Positions 51,919-60,733 of a stretch of DNA of 64,000 nucleotides are shown here, in pieces. Source of the DNA: Christiangramia fulva (GTDB lineage Bacteria > Bacteroidota > Bacteroidia > Flavobacteriales > Flavobacteriaceae); assembly GCF_003024155.1 (NCBI RefSeq), contig NZ_CP028136.1:3906001-3970000 (forward strand). Direction: 5' to 3'. The stretch's first letter is position 1. The number at the start of each line of letters is the position of its first letter. The notes beneath the pieces are model-generated. The model did no database searches. It had not been told where the DNA came from and was given only the letters and a program-made list of their open reading frames with translations. A program made the position numbers and the translations under genes.

Positions 51919-54729
51919 TTGAGACACCTTCGGTTATTCCTAATTTTCTTCCTTTTATATGGTGGGCTTTCTGCGCAAAGTACCATCAGTATAAATGCGC
52001 GTCTTTTAGACAGTTTGCGAAGTCTTGAAGTGAGTCAGGATATCACTTTCGTCAATACTGAAAACAGGCCGCTTGAAACCCTGTATTTTAACGATTGGAA
52101 TAATGCGTTCAGTACCAAAACATCAGCCCTCGCAAGAAGATTTGCTGAAGATTACAAACGCCGCTTCCATTTTGCCAGGGATGAAGAACGAGGACATACA
52201 GCTATTCATGAGATCAAAAATCTTCATGGCGACACCTTAAAATGGGACCGGCCGGGAAATGTTCCTGACCTTCTTCGGGTAAACCTGAAGCAGCCTTTAG
52301 CACCGGGAGATTCGATAAAGCTTCATTTTGATTACACTTTATTTTTTCCTTTAAACAAGTTTACGCGCTATGGAGTAGATGAAGAAGGAAATTATAAACT
52401 TCGCTACTGGTATCTGGTGCCTGCACCGCTACAAAATGGCTGGAAATTATATAGCCATCAGGATCTGGGACTGGAATTTGTACAGCCCTATGACATAAAT
52501 ATTGAGCTTAATATTCCCACACAATTCTATGCCGTTTCCGGTTTAAACCTTACCCGTACAATTACCAGGAAAGGTTTTAAAACTATAAAATTTGAAGGAG
52601 ATGACCGGATGGACAGCAAACTGTACATCACGAAATCTTTCATTTTTGAATCTATTTCTGCCGGAAATAACAATTTCATTACCAATATTGAAGATGAAGG
52701 CATAGAATTCAATACCAAGAAATCTATTTTAAGAAGAGAGCTAAATTTCCTTGAACAAAGACTCGGGGAATATCCTCATCAGAATCTTTTTATTACCCAG
52801 GAAGATTATCTTAATAATCCTATTTACGGGCTAGTCCAGCTACCTGCTTTTATAAGACCTTTCCCTGATGGTTTTCAATATGATCTCAAAGTTTTCAAAA
52901 CCCTGGTCTATTATTACCTTCAAAACAGCCTTTTATTGAATCCTCGTACCGAAAAATGGGTGATCGATGCCATTGCTATTTCCCTCATAATGGATTATGT
53001 GGATGAATACTACCCAAACATGAAACTTTTGGGAAATCTTAGCAAAGTGATTGGCATCCGGTGGTTTCACGCCGCCGATCTGGAATTCAACGACCAGTAC
53101 CCGTTTCTATATATGAACATGGCACGCCTCAACCTGGACCAGCCGCTTTCCACTTCCCAGGATTCCCTGGTAAAATTCAATAAAAATATTGCGAATGCCT
53201 ATAAGGCCGGGGTGGGAATGAAGTATTTAGAGGATTTTCTTGATGATGAAGTTGTAAAGAAATCTATTTCAGAATTCTATTCAAAATATAAGCTAAAACC
53301 GGTGAGCGATGAAGATTTTGAACGTATACTTCGGAAAAATGCCGACAAAGATATTTCCTGGTTTTTTAATGATTATGTAGAAACTAATAAAAAGATTGAT
53401 TTTAAAATAACGCATGTAAAGAAAATGGAAGATTCTTTGCTCGTAACCGTAAAGAACCTTTCTAATAATCACATGCCTATCAGCCTGTATGGACTTAACA
53501 AAGATAGTATTGTCTTTAAAACCTGGATCAAAGATGTAACTCACTCAAAAGAGGTAATGATCCCTTCTGATAATATCCAACGTCTGGCTCTTAATTACGA
53601 ACAGAAGATTCCTGAATATAACCAGCGAAATAATTATAAAGCCGTTACAAGTCTTTTAGATAAACCACTGCAAATACGCCTTTTACAGGATGTCGAAGAT
53701 CCTCGGTATCATCAGGTTTTTATGATGCCTGAGTTTGAATACAACCTTTATGACGGAATTGCCATTGGTCCGAAACTGTACAATAAAACAATTCTCAGCA
53801 AGACCTTTAATTTTATGATTGCGCCAAAATATGGGTTTAACAGCAATACGGTGGTAGGGTCAGCTGCTTTTGTCAACACAAACCAGTTCAAGAACAAGAA
53901 CCTGTATGCCATTACTTATGGGATTAGTGGTAACCGCTTTTCTTACGGGTATGGGCTTTTTTATAAAAGATATTCCCCTTTTCTTAAATTCAATTTCAGA
54001 ACTTCCTATTTAAGAAGTAATGAGAGACAACAATTACTTATAAGGAATGTGAATGTGCAACGGGATCAAAATCCTGATGCACCGCTTCAACAACCCGATT
54101 ACAATGTTTTTAATGTTAATTATCGCTACAGCAATCCTAATTTTATCAAATATTTTACCACTTCCCTGGATTATCAGCTATCCGATAAATTCAGTAAAAT
54201 GTCTTTTACGGCCGAATACAGGAATCTTTTTAAAAATAACCGGCAGTTAAATATTCGTTTTTTCACCGGTGCTTTTCTTTTTAATGACGCTAAGGCCAAT
54301 GATTATTTTAGTTTTGCTCTTGACCGTCCCACAGATTACTTATTCGATTATAATTACTACGGAAGAAGCCAGGGAAGCGGGCTATTTAGTCAGCAAATCA
54401 TTATGGCTGAAGGTGGATTCAAATCTAAATTACAGCCTAAATATGCCAATGAATGGATGATGAGCCTAAACGCGAACACTAATCTTTGGAAGTGGATCTT
54501 TATATATGGCGATGTTGGAATTGTTAAAAATACAGGATTCAACGGTGAACTTATGTATGATTCAGGGGTAAGAATAAGCCTTGTTCAGGATTATTTTGAA
54601 TTTTTCTTTCCTGTTTATTCTAACCTGGGCTGGGAAATAGCCGATCCAAATTACGATCAGAAAATACGTTTTATCGTGTCCCTGGATCTAAATACTCTTA
54701 TAAGGCTTTTTACACGCCGCTGGTATTAG
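51919..54729 (+). CDS. M1-aminopeptidase-like outer-membrane protein without a catalytic site
   Basis: A 936-aa exported protein; the only good start is TTG at 51919, giving signal MRHLRLFLIFFLLYGGLSAQ. Residues about 20-540 resemble M1 (gluzincin) peptidases of flavobacteria. However, the HExxH position reads VFKTLVYYYLQNSLLL and the usual WxxEG reads WVIDAIAISLIMDYV, so zinc ligands and catalytic Glu are absent. From about 590 to the end, alternating aromatic strands (LYAITYGISGNRFSYGYGLF; FLKFNFRTSYL; IRFIVSLDLNTLIRLF) suggest a beta-barrel. Likely a non-enzymatic envelope protein. Confidence 0.75.
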   Translation: MRHLRLFLIFFLLYGGLSAQSTISINARLLDSLRSLEVSQDITFVNTENRPLETLYFNDWNNAFSTKTSALARRFAEDYKRRFHFARDEERGHTAIHEIKNLHGDTLKWDRPGNVPDLLRVNLKQPLAPGDSIKLHFDYTLFFPLNKFTRYGVDEEGNYKLRYWYLVPAPLQNGWKLYSHQDLGLEFVQPYDINIELNIPTQFYAVSGLNLTRTITRKGFKTIKFEGDDRMDSKLYITKSFIFESISAGNNNFITNIEDEGIEFNTKKSILRRELNFLEQRLGEYPHQNLFITQEDYLNNPIYGLVQLPAFIRPFPDGFQYDLKVFKTLVYYYLQNSLLLNPRTEKWVIDAIAISLIMDYVDEYYPNMKLLGNLSKVIGIRWFHAADLEFNDQYPFLYMNMARLNLDQPLSTSQDSLVKFNKNIANAYKAGVGMKYLEDFLDDEVVKKSISEFYSKYKLKPVSDEDFERILRKNADKDISWFFNDYVETNKKIDFKITHVKKMEDSLLVTVKNLSNNHMPISLYGLNKDSIVFKTWIKDVTHSKEVMIPSDNIQRLALNYEQKIPEYNQRNNYKAVTSLLDKPLQIRLLQDVEDPRYHQVFMMPEFEYNLYDGIAIGPKLYNKTILSKTFNFMIAPKYGFNSNTVVGSAAFVNTNQFKNKNLYAITYGISGNRFSYGYGLFYKRYSPFLKFNFRTSYLRSNERQQLLIRNVNVQRDQNPDAPLQQPDYNVFNVNYRYSNPNFIKYFTTSLDYQLSDKFSKMSFTAEYRNLFKNNRQLNIRFFTGAFLFNDAKANDYFSFALDRPTDYLFDYNYYGRSQGSGLFSQQIIMAEGGFKSKLQPKYANEWMMSLNANTNLWKWIFIYGDVGIVKNTGFNGELMYDSGVRISLVQDYFEFFFPVYSNLGWEIADPNYDQKIRFIVSLDLNTLIRLFTRRWY

Positions 54730-54883
54730 CAATTTTCATAATCTTTGGAGGTATTTAATTATCTTCAAGATTTATGTAATAATAATGAGTTAATTTTTAT
54801 TATAAATAATAAATAAAGGTTAAAATTAAATTATTATCAATAAATGAGCGAATTAATGAATTGTATTTAATCATAGATTTCGT

Positions 54884-54891
54884 TACATTTG
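54884..54891 (+). promoter_or_regulatory. -7 promoter element (TACATTTG) for the E1 gene
   Basis: Exact TAnnTTTG match 21 bp before ATG 54913. A possible TTG start at 54889 lies inside this element, which rules it out. Confidence 0.62.
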
Positions 54892-54912
54892 TTACGATTC
54901 AAAAACTATTGC

Positions 54913-57312
54913 ATGCAAAGCGAAGCGCAAACTGAACATTCAATATCATTCGACGAATTCAAGTCACAGGTACTCGAAGATTATCGCATAGCCGTGACAA
55001 GCAGGGAATGTAGCCTTTTGGGAAGACGCGAAGTCTTAACCGGAAAAGCGAAATTCGGCATTTTCGGTGATGGCAAAGAATTACCTCAGCTTGCAATGGC
55101 AAAATCTTTCAGGAATGGCGATTTCCGTTCAGGTTATTACCGCGACCAGACTTTTATGATGGCGATCGGCGCACTCACTCCTGAACAATTCTTCGCCGGA
55201 CTTTATGCCGATACTAACATGGAAAACGAACCCATGTCTGCAGGACGGCAAATGGGAGGTCATTTTATGACCTTCAGCCTGGATGAAAATGGCGAATGGA
55301 AAAACCTTCTCGAACAAAAGAATTCAAGTGCCGATATTTCTCCTACGGCTGGACAAATGCCAAGATTACTGGGACTTGCCCTTGCTTCCAAAATATACAG
55401 AAATGTTCCGTCAATTCCTTCTGAAAATTTTTCAGATAACGGCAATGAAATAGCCTGGGGAACCATCGGAAACGCCAGTACCAGTGAAGGCCATTTCTGG
55501 GAAACCGTCAACGCGGCGGGTGTACTGCAGGTGCCAATGGTGATAAGTGTTTGGGATGACGAATACGGCATTTCGGTACATGCGAAACACCAGACCACTA
55601 AAGAGAGCATTTCTGAAGTTTTAAAAGGTTTCCAAAGAAATGAAGATGAAAATGGATATGAAATCATGGTCGTAAACGGCTGGGATTATCCTGCTTTGGT
55701 AGAAACCTACGAAAGAGCTTCTGAAATTTCAAGAAATGAACATTGTCCCGTACTCATTCATGTTGTGGAACTTACACAACCACAGGGACATTCCACCTCA
55801 GGTTCTCATGAACGCTATAAAAGCGAAGAGCGGTTAGCCTGGGAAAAAGAACATGACTGTAACTTGAAATTTCGAAACTGGATAATCGAAAATGATGTTG
55901 CTTCTTCTGAAGAACTCGATAAACTGGAAAAGGATATTAAAAAAGAGATCCGTGGTGCAAAACAGCGTGCCTGGAATTCTTACCTCCAGCCAACGGTTCA
56001 AAAACAAAAAGAACTTCTTAAGATACTGGAGGAACTTGCAGCTAATAGTCCAAATGGCAATTTCATCAATTCCAACAAAAAAGAGCTTGCATACAATCGG
56101 GAGCCTTTAAAGAAAGACCTCGTTTCTGTTGCTCGAAGATCGCTGAGATACGTGTTAGGTGAAGAAAATGTGGCGAAACCAAAATTGATAAACTGGCTAG
56201 ATGATTTTGCGACTCAAACCAATTTAGAATATCATTCCAATCTTTATAAGGAAGAGAATATTACCACTGAGATCCTTCCCACTTATGATGAAAACGCACA
56301 GGAAGTGGATGCCCGCATCGTCCTAAGGGATAATTTTGAGAGTATTTTCAGCAACAGGCCGAACACTCTTATTTTTGGTGAAGATTCCGGAGAAATCGGT
56401 GATGTAAACCAGGGTCTGGAAGGTCTTCAGAAAAAATTTGGAAAGTTCAGGGTTTCCGATACGGGAATACGGGAATCTACTATTCTCGGCCAGGGAATAG
56501 GAATGGCAATGCGAGGTTTAAGGCCAATAGCCGAGATCCAGTATCTGGATTATGTGATGTATTGTCTGCAAACCATGAGTGACGATCTGGCTACCCTGCA
56601 TTATCGCACAAACGGAAAACAAAAAGCACCGCTTATTGTAAGAACCCGTGGTCACAGGCTGGAAGGGATCTGGCACAGCGGCTCCCAAATGGGAGGATTA
56701 TTAAATCTCTTAAAAGGAATGTATTTCCTGGTTCCCCGAAATATGACCAAAGCAGCAGGTTTTTACAACCAGTTACTCGACCTCGATACCCCGGCACTTA
56801 TTGTGGAATGCCTGAATGGATACAGGTTAAAAGAAAAATTGCCGGAAAATCTGGGCGAATTCAAAACACCTATCGGGGTAGTGGAAACCCTGAGAGAAGG
56901 CAGCGATATAACACTTGTTTCTTATGGTTCTACCATACGTATTGTGGAGGAGGTAGCTCTTGAACTTGCCGAAGTTGATATAGATGCAGAGATTATAGAC
57001 GTTCAGTCTCTCCTACCTTTCGATACTGCTCATGACATCGTGAAAAGCGTGGAGAAAACCAGTCGGTTGTTAGTGATCGATGAAGATGTGCCGGGAGGAG
57101 CATCGGCGCATATCATGCAACAAATACTCGAGGTTCAAAATGCGTACAGGTATTTAGACAGCAAACCTCAAACTTTAACCGCTAAACAACATCGACCTGC
57201 CTACGGTAGTGATGGTGATTATTTCTCAAAGCCTTCAGCTGAAGATATTTTTGAAAAAATCTATGCGATGATGCATGAAAGCGATCCTCGAAAATATCCG
57301 AAATTGAAATAA
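54913..57312 (+). CDS. Branched-chain 2-oxoacid dehydrogenase E1, fused alpha and beta subunits
   Basis: A 799-aa thiamine-diphosphate enzyme. The alpha half (1-~330) has AWGTIGNASTSEGHFWE with the ThDP/Mg region, and THSTSG-like QPQGHSTSGSHERYKSEE. The beta half begins near ARIVLRDNFESIFSNRPNTL and holds the VFGEDSG-like LIFGEDSGEIGDVNQG, EIQYLDYVMYC, and the C-terminal transketolase domain (DIDAEIIDVQSLLPFDT). It decarboxylates branched-chain 2-oxoacids from Val, Leu and Ile, feeding branched fatty acids typical of flavobacteria. Separate-subunit forms are common elsewhere; the fused form is usual in this phylum. Confidence 0.9.
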   Translation: MQSEAQTEHSISFDEFKSQVLEDYRIAVTSRECSLLGRREVLTGKAKFGIFGDGKELPQLAMAKSFRNGDFRSGYYRDQTFMMAIGALTPEQFFAGLYADTNMENEPMSAGRQMGGHFMTFSLDENGEWKNLLEQKNSSADISPTAGQMPRLLGLALASKIYRNVPSIPSENFSDNGNEIAWGTIGNASTSEGHFWETVNAAGVLQVPMVISVWDDEYGISVHAKHQTTKESISEVLKGFQRNEDENGYEIMVVNGWDYPALVETYERASEISRNEHCPVLIHVVELTQPQGHSTSGSHERYKSEERLAWEKEHDCNLKFRNWIIENDVASSEELDKLEKDIKKEIRGAKQRAWNSYLQPTVQKQKELLKILEELAANSPNGNFINSNKKELAYNREPLKKDLVSVARRSLRYVLGEENVAKPKLINWLDDFATQTNLEYHSNLYKEENITTEILPTYDENAQEVDARIVLRDNFESIFSNRPNTLIFGEDSGEIGDVNQGLEGLQKKFGKFRVSDTGIRESTILGQGIGMAMRGLRPIAEIQYLDYVMYCLQTMSDDLATLHYRTNGKQKAPLIVRTRGHRLEGIWHSGSQMGGLLNLLKGMYFLVPRNMTKAAGFYNQLLDLDTPALIVECLNGYRLKEKLPENLGEFKTPIGVVETLREGSDITLVSYGSTIRIVEEVALELAEVDIDAEIIDVQSLLPFDTAHDIVKSVEKTSRLLVIDEDVPGGASAHIMQQILEVQNAYRYLDSKPQTLTAKQHRPAYGSDGDYFSKPSAEDIFEKIYAMMHESDPRKYPKLK

Positions 57313-57336
57313 TTCTTCTAAAATTTTCAAATTTGG

Positions 57337-57363
57337 GCCATGATTTTTTCATGGCTTTTTTAT
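57337..57363 (+). terminator. Rho-independent terminator after the E1 gene
   Basis: GCCATG (57337-57342) pairs with CATGGC (57350-57355), loop ATTTTTT, followed by a run of eight T. Confidence 0.82.
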
Positions 57364-57372
57364 TTTTAATAG

Positions 57373-58255
57373 ATGCTGAATTTTGAAAAGGAAAAAATAT
57401 CGAAACTTATAGAAGATCATGAGCAGTCCGGTACTTTTTTTAAAGTAGGCGGATTGAATATTTTTCAGGCTGGACCGTGGCCAGGGAGAGCCTGTGTTGT
57501 GTTTGCACGGAGTACCCACATCCTCTTTTCTTTATCGCAAGCTTCTGAAGTCTTTAGACGAAAAAGGATTCCGTGGAATCGCGATTGATTTTCCGGGCTT
57601 CGGACTTTCCGACAGGCCAGCCGATTTTAACTATAGCTTTCAAGGATTTTCGGAATTTATAGCCAGGGCAGTCAAAATTCTTAAATTAGATAAATTTCAC
57701 CTGGTGGTCCATGACGCCGGTGGGCCGCCCGGATTTCATTTCGCTGCAGCACACCGTGAAAAAATAAAATCCCTCAGTATTCTCAATACCTGGATTGATG
57801 TCGTAAATTTTAAGAAACCCTGGATGATGAAACCTTTGGAATTTGATCTACTGGGTGAAATTGAATTAAAAAGCATCAATTATTACTCGTGGTACATCAT
57901 GTTTTCTAAAATTGGGGTTTTAAGCTCCCGTCAAATTTCTAATGAAGAAATCGCCGTTTACGTAGATTTGCTGAAAAGAAAGGATAAGGGAAACGCATTT
58001 CTTAAATTCATGAGAAATTATGATGATTCCGCAAATTTCCGAAATTCATGTATTCCTGCCATTCAAAACACTCCATATCCCGTACAGCTTATTTGGGGAG
58101 CAAAAGACCCGGCCCTAAAAGCTGAAAAATATATCCCTGAATTTCAGAAATTTGGAAGTGTAGATAAAACTATAAAGCTGCCATCCAGGCATCTCCTGCA
58201 GGAAGAAGTTTACAATGAAATTGCCCGAAGCATTTATGAATTAGCACAAATTTAG
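57373..58255 (+). pseudogene. Haloalkane-dehalogenase-like alpha/beta hydrolase, frameshifted
   Basis: Two overlapping frames make one protein. The first (from ATG 57373) gives the N-terminus to about GGLNIFQAGP; the second takes over as GQGEPVLCLHGVPTSSFLYR and runs to 58255. Dropping one base near 57478 (in CCGTGG) joins them as AGPGQGEP, the expected sequence. The rest is complete: oxyanion HGVP, nucleophile-type Asp in VVHDAGGPPG, acid in IWGAKDPALK, and His in SRHLLQEE. The gene is otherwise well kept, so this is either a very recent inactivation, programmed frameshift or a base-call error. It lies 10 bp after a terminator. Confidence 0.85.
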
Positions 58256-58281
58256 AGCTCCCTTCTTCCGACTTTTCAGGA

Positions 58282-59121
58282 CTAAGGAATCCATTTTTTA
58301 TCAAAATTCGGCTTTCTTTTTTCAAGAAAAGCATCTCTTCCTTCCTTCGCCTCATCGGTCATATAGGCGAGGCGCGTAGCTTCACCGGCAAAAACCTGCT
58401 GCCCAACCATTCCGTCATCGGTAAGATTCATGGCGAATTTCAGCATTTTAATGGATGTTGGTGATTTGGCCATTATTTCCTGGGCCCATTCATAAGCCGT
58501 ATCTTCTAATTCATCATGCGGGATCACGGCATTTACCATACCCATTTCATAAGCTTCCTGCGCGGAATAATTTCTGCCTAAAAAGAATATTTCCCTGGCC
58601 CGCTTTTGTCCTACCATTTTGGCAAGATATGCTGAACCATAACCGGCATCAAAACTGGTCACATCGGCATCGGTTTGTTTGAAGATCGCATTTTCTTTAC
58701 TGGCAAGCGTTAAATCACAAACCACATGAAGACTGTGTCCCCCGCCAACAGCCCATCCGGGAACAACGGCTATCACTGCTTTGGGCATAAAACGAATAAG
58801 ACGCTGTACTTCCAGAATATTCAACCGATGATATCCGTCTTCCCCCACATAGCCCTGGTGCCCTCGTGCCTTCTGATCACCGCCGCTACAAAATGCCCAC
58901 TTTCCGTCTTTGGGTGAAGGACCTTCTGCCGATAATAATATCGCTCCCACCGAAATATCTTCATGGGCATCATGAAAAGCATCCAAAAGTTCTGAAGTAG
59001 TCTTTGGTCTAAAAGCATTTCGGACTTCAGGACGATTGAAAGCAATCCTGGCTACTCCGTTAGCTTTTTTATAGGTGATATCTTCGTATTCTTTTACTGT
59101 TTTCCACTCAATTTTAGCCAT
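58282..59121 (-). CDS. menB: 1,4-dihydroxy-2-naphthoyl-CoA synthase
   Basis: Crotonase-fold enzyme that closes the naphthalene ring of menaquinone. The 279-aa sequence has the MenB hallmarks: AFNRPEVRNAFRPKTTSELL, AFCSGGDQKARGHQGY, VVPGWAVGGGHSLHVVCDLT, and TDADVTSFDAGYGSAYLA with the active-site Asp. Length and C-terminus (KRKPNFDKKWIP) are normal. No other men genes are in the window, so the pathway is spread over the genome. It is convergent with the hydrolase gene, 26 bp apart. Menaquinone as the respiratory quinone fits the Bacteroidota assignment. Confidence 0.97.
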   Translation of the reverse strand: MAKIEWKTVKEYEDITYKKANGVARIAFNRPEVRNAFRPKTTSELLDAFHDAHEDISVGAILLSAEGPSPKDGKWAFCSGGDQKARGHQGYVGEDGYHRLNILEVQRLIRFMPKAVIAVVPGWAVGGGHSLHVVCDLTLASKENAIFKQTDADVTSFDAGYGSAYLAKMVGQKRAREIFFLGRNYSAQEAYEMGMVNAVIPHDELEDTAYEWAQEIMAKSPTSIKMLKFAMNLTDDGMVGQQVFAGEATRLAYMTDEAKEGRDAFLEKRKPNFDKKWIP

Positions 59122-59186
59122 AGTCGTTAATTTTGGACTAAAATACGAATAAGATTAAAATGCTTAACCTGAAGATATATTTTCAT

Positions 59187-59220
59187 AAAAAAACCGATCT
59201 TGAATCAGATCGGTTTTTTT
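59187..59220. terminator. Terminator hairpin downstream of the SusD gene
   Basis: AAAAAAACCGATC (59187-59199) pairs with GATCGGTTTTTTT (59208-59220), 13-bp stem, 8-nt loop. It lies 20 bp after the SusD stop on the minus strand and can work in both directions. Confidence 0.9.
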
Positions 59221-59240
59221 TAATATTTAGATACAATTAT

Positions 59241-60728
59241 TTACTCCGCATCCCACCATACGGGTGTAACCGGTGTCTCTTGATATTGTGACACCACATC
59301 TCCATTTCGATTGATTTCGGAGGACGGATAAGTCGCTCTTCTGAACCACATTCCCGCATAATCTCCACTTCTTCCTTCTTCCTTAGCAACGCTAAGTCCT
59401 GTAAAGACATCGTCTGAAAAATCATATCTTCGGAAATCTACAAATGTTTCAGGATTAAGAAAGTTATGAATGTATTTCTCCTTCATAATATAATTAAGCA
59501 TCAAATTATCAACTCCAACATCTATTGAAGGATCACTAAGATAAGCTGAACCATCTACACCATATTTTTCCATACTTGCCTGAATTCCTTCTATATAATC
59601 AGCATAGCCTTCAGGAGTCGTACCTGAACTGGTAGTGGTCCCTCCATTCGCTAAAAATTCAGCTTCTGCTTTAATAAATTCCAATTCAGCATAGGTCATA
59701 ACGACTATTGGAGCATCAACTCTGGTATAATATCCTCCATCTACAAACTGAACGTTTGCAGGAGTACCATCAGGAGCCACACCTCCACCGCCGCTAACAT
59801 ATCCTTTCCACTCGGTATCATCGGGGTTATCAATCACCCCAAAAACTGGTAAACGCGGATCGATTTCTAAATCAGTACTTTGAAAGGGATAATAGTCACC
59901 ATTCATCATGCTTACAATCTGGCTGGCTAAATCATTATGATAATTTCCGGTATTTCTGGATAAAATTTCCAGAGAATATCTTGGATTGATATTTCTATCG
60001 TTATAGAACATCTGGAAATCATCGGCATTAGAAGTAAACCCATTTTCGGCACTGGCTAATACCTCCTGAGGAGAAACAACCCCTTTGTTAACTAAATGCA
60101 ACTGGTATCTCGCTTTAAAAGAATAAGCAGCCTTCAACCATTTATCAAGATCACCGTGATAAATCAAATCTTCACTTCCCAAAGTTATTGGTGAATCATC
60201 AGGCTCCTGTAATGCCGCGATAGCGCCATCCAAAAGTGATATAATGGTATTGTAAGCTTCTTCCTGACTGTCAAAAGCCGGGAAAAGGTTATCATCACCC
60301 ATAGATGCTTCAGACAAAGGAATATAATCCCAGGTATCTGTAGCAATACCAATATTGATAGCTTTCAGAATATCAGCTACTGCTCCATAATGAGTGGCAC
60401 CGGCAGCTTCAGCCTTTTGCTTGATCACTTCAAGATTCGGAAGTACATACAAATAAATATTTGTCCATAAACCGGATGCTGTGGTTTCGTCTGCCGCGGT
60501 GCCACCCTGACCGACGAAATATTGAGTGTAGTTTCCAAAAGTTAATTCGGCTGAATATTGCCCTTCCACGGTATGAAAAATCGCCGGAGCCAATAGATCA
60601 TTAATTCTTAGCTGATCTTTTGTTGCCGTCCCGGAAGGGGTATTGACATCGAAATATTCTTCACTACAAGAAATACTTCCCAATAGTAAGATTAAACAGA
60701 TTAATTTGTAATAAGTCTTCATATTCAA
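59241..60728 (-). CDS. SusD/RagB family nutrient-binding lipoprotein
   Basis: A 495-aa surface lipoprotein; the signal ends LGSISC (Cys21). It is of the SusD-like_2 type: DVNTPSGTATKDQLRINDLL, LAPAIFHTVEGQYSAEL, YNTIISLLDGAIAALQ, and LDKWLKAAYSFKARYQLHLV with the TPR-like core, plus KEKYIHNFLNPETFVDFRRY near the end. It caps the SusC transporter encoded 5 bp upstream. No glycoside hydrolase, sulfatase or hybrid regulator is nearby in the window, so the substrate may be a peptide or an unknown glycan; SusD_2 members are often linked to non-starch substrates. Confidence 0.93.
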   Translation of the reverse strand: MNMKTYYKLICLILLLGSISCSEEYFDVNTPSGTATKDQLRINDLLAPAIFHTVEGQYSAELTFGNYTQYFVGQGGTAADETTASGLWTNIYLYVLPNLEVIKQKAEAAGATHYGAVADILKAINIGIATDTWDYIPLSEASMGDDNLFPAFDSQEEAYNTIISLLDGAIAALQEPDDSPITLGSEDLIYHGDLDKWLKAAYSFKARYQLHLVNKGVVSPQEVLASAENGFTSNADDFQMFYNDRNINPRYSLEILSRNTGNYHNDLASQIVSMMNGDYYPFQSTDLEIDPRLPVFGVIDNPDDTEWKGYVSGGGGVAPDGTPANVQFVDGGYYTRVDAPIVVMTYAELEFIKAEAEFLANGGTTTSSGTTPEGYADYIEGIQASMEKYGVDGSAYLSDPSIDVGVDNLMLNYIMKEKYIHNFLNPETFVDFRRYDFSDDVFTGLSVAKEEGRSGDYAGMWFRRATYPSSEINRNGDVVSQYQETPVTPVWWDAE

Positions 60729-60733
60729 TTTTT

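Noticed and set aside
54889..54912. TTG start for the E1 dehydrogenase
   Set aside because: The codon is part of the TACATTTG promoter element; ATG 54913 is the natural start.
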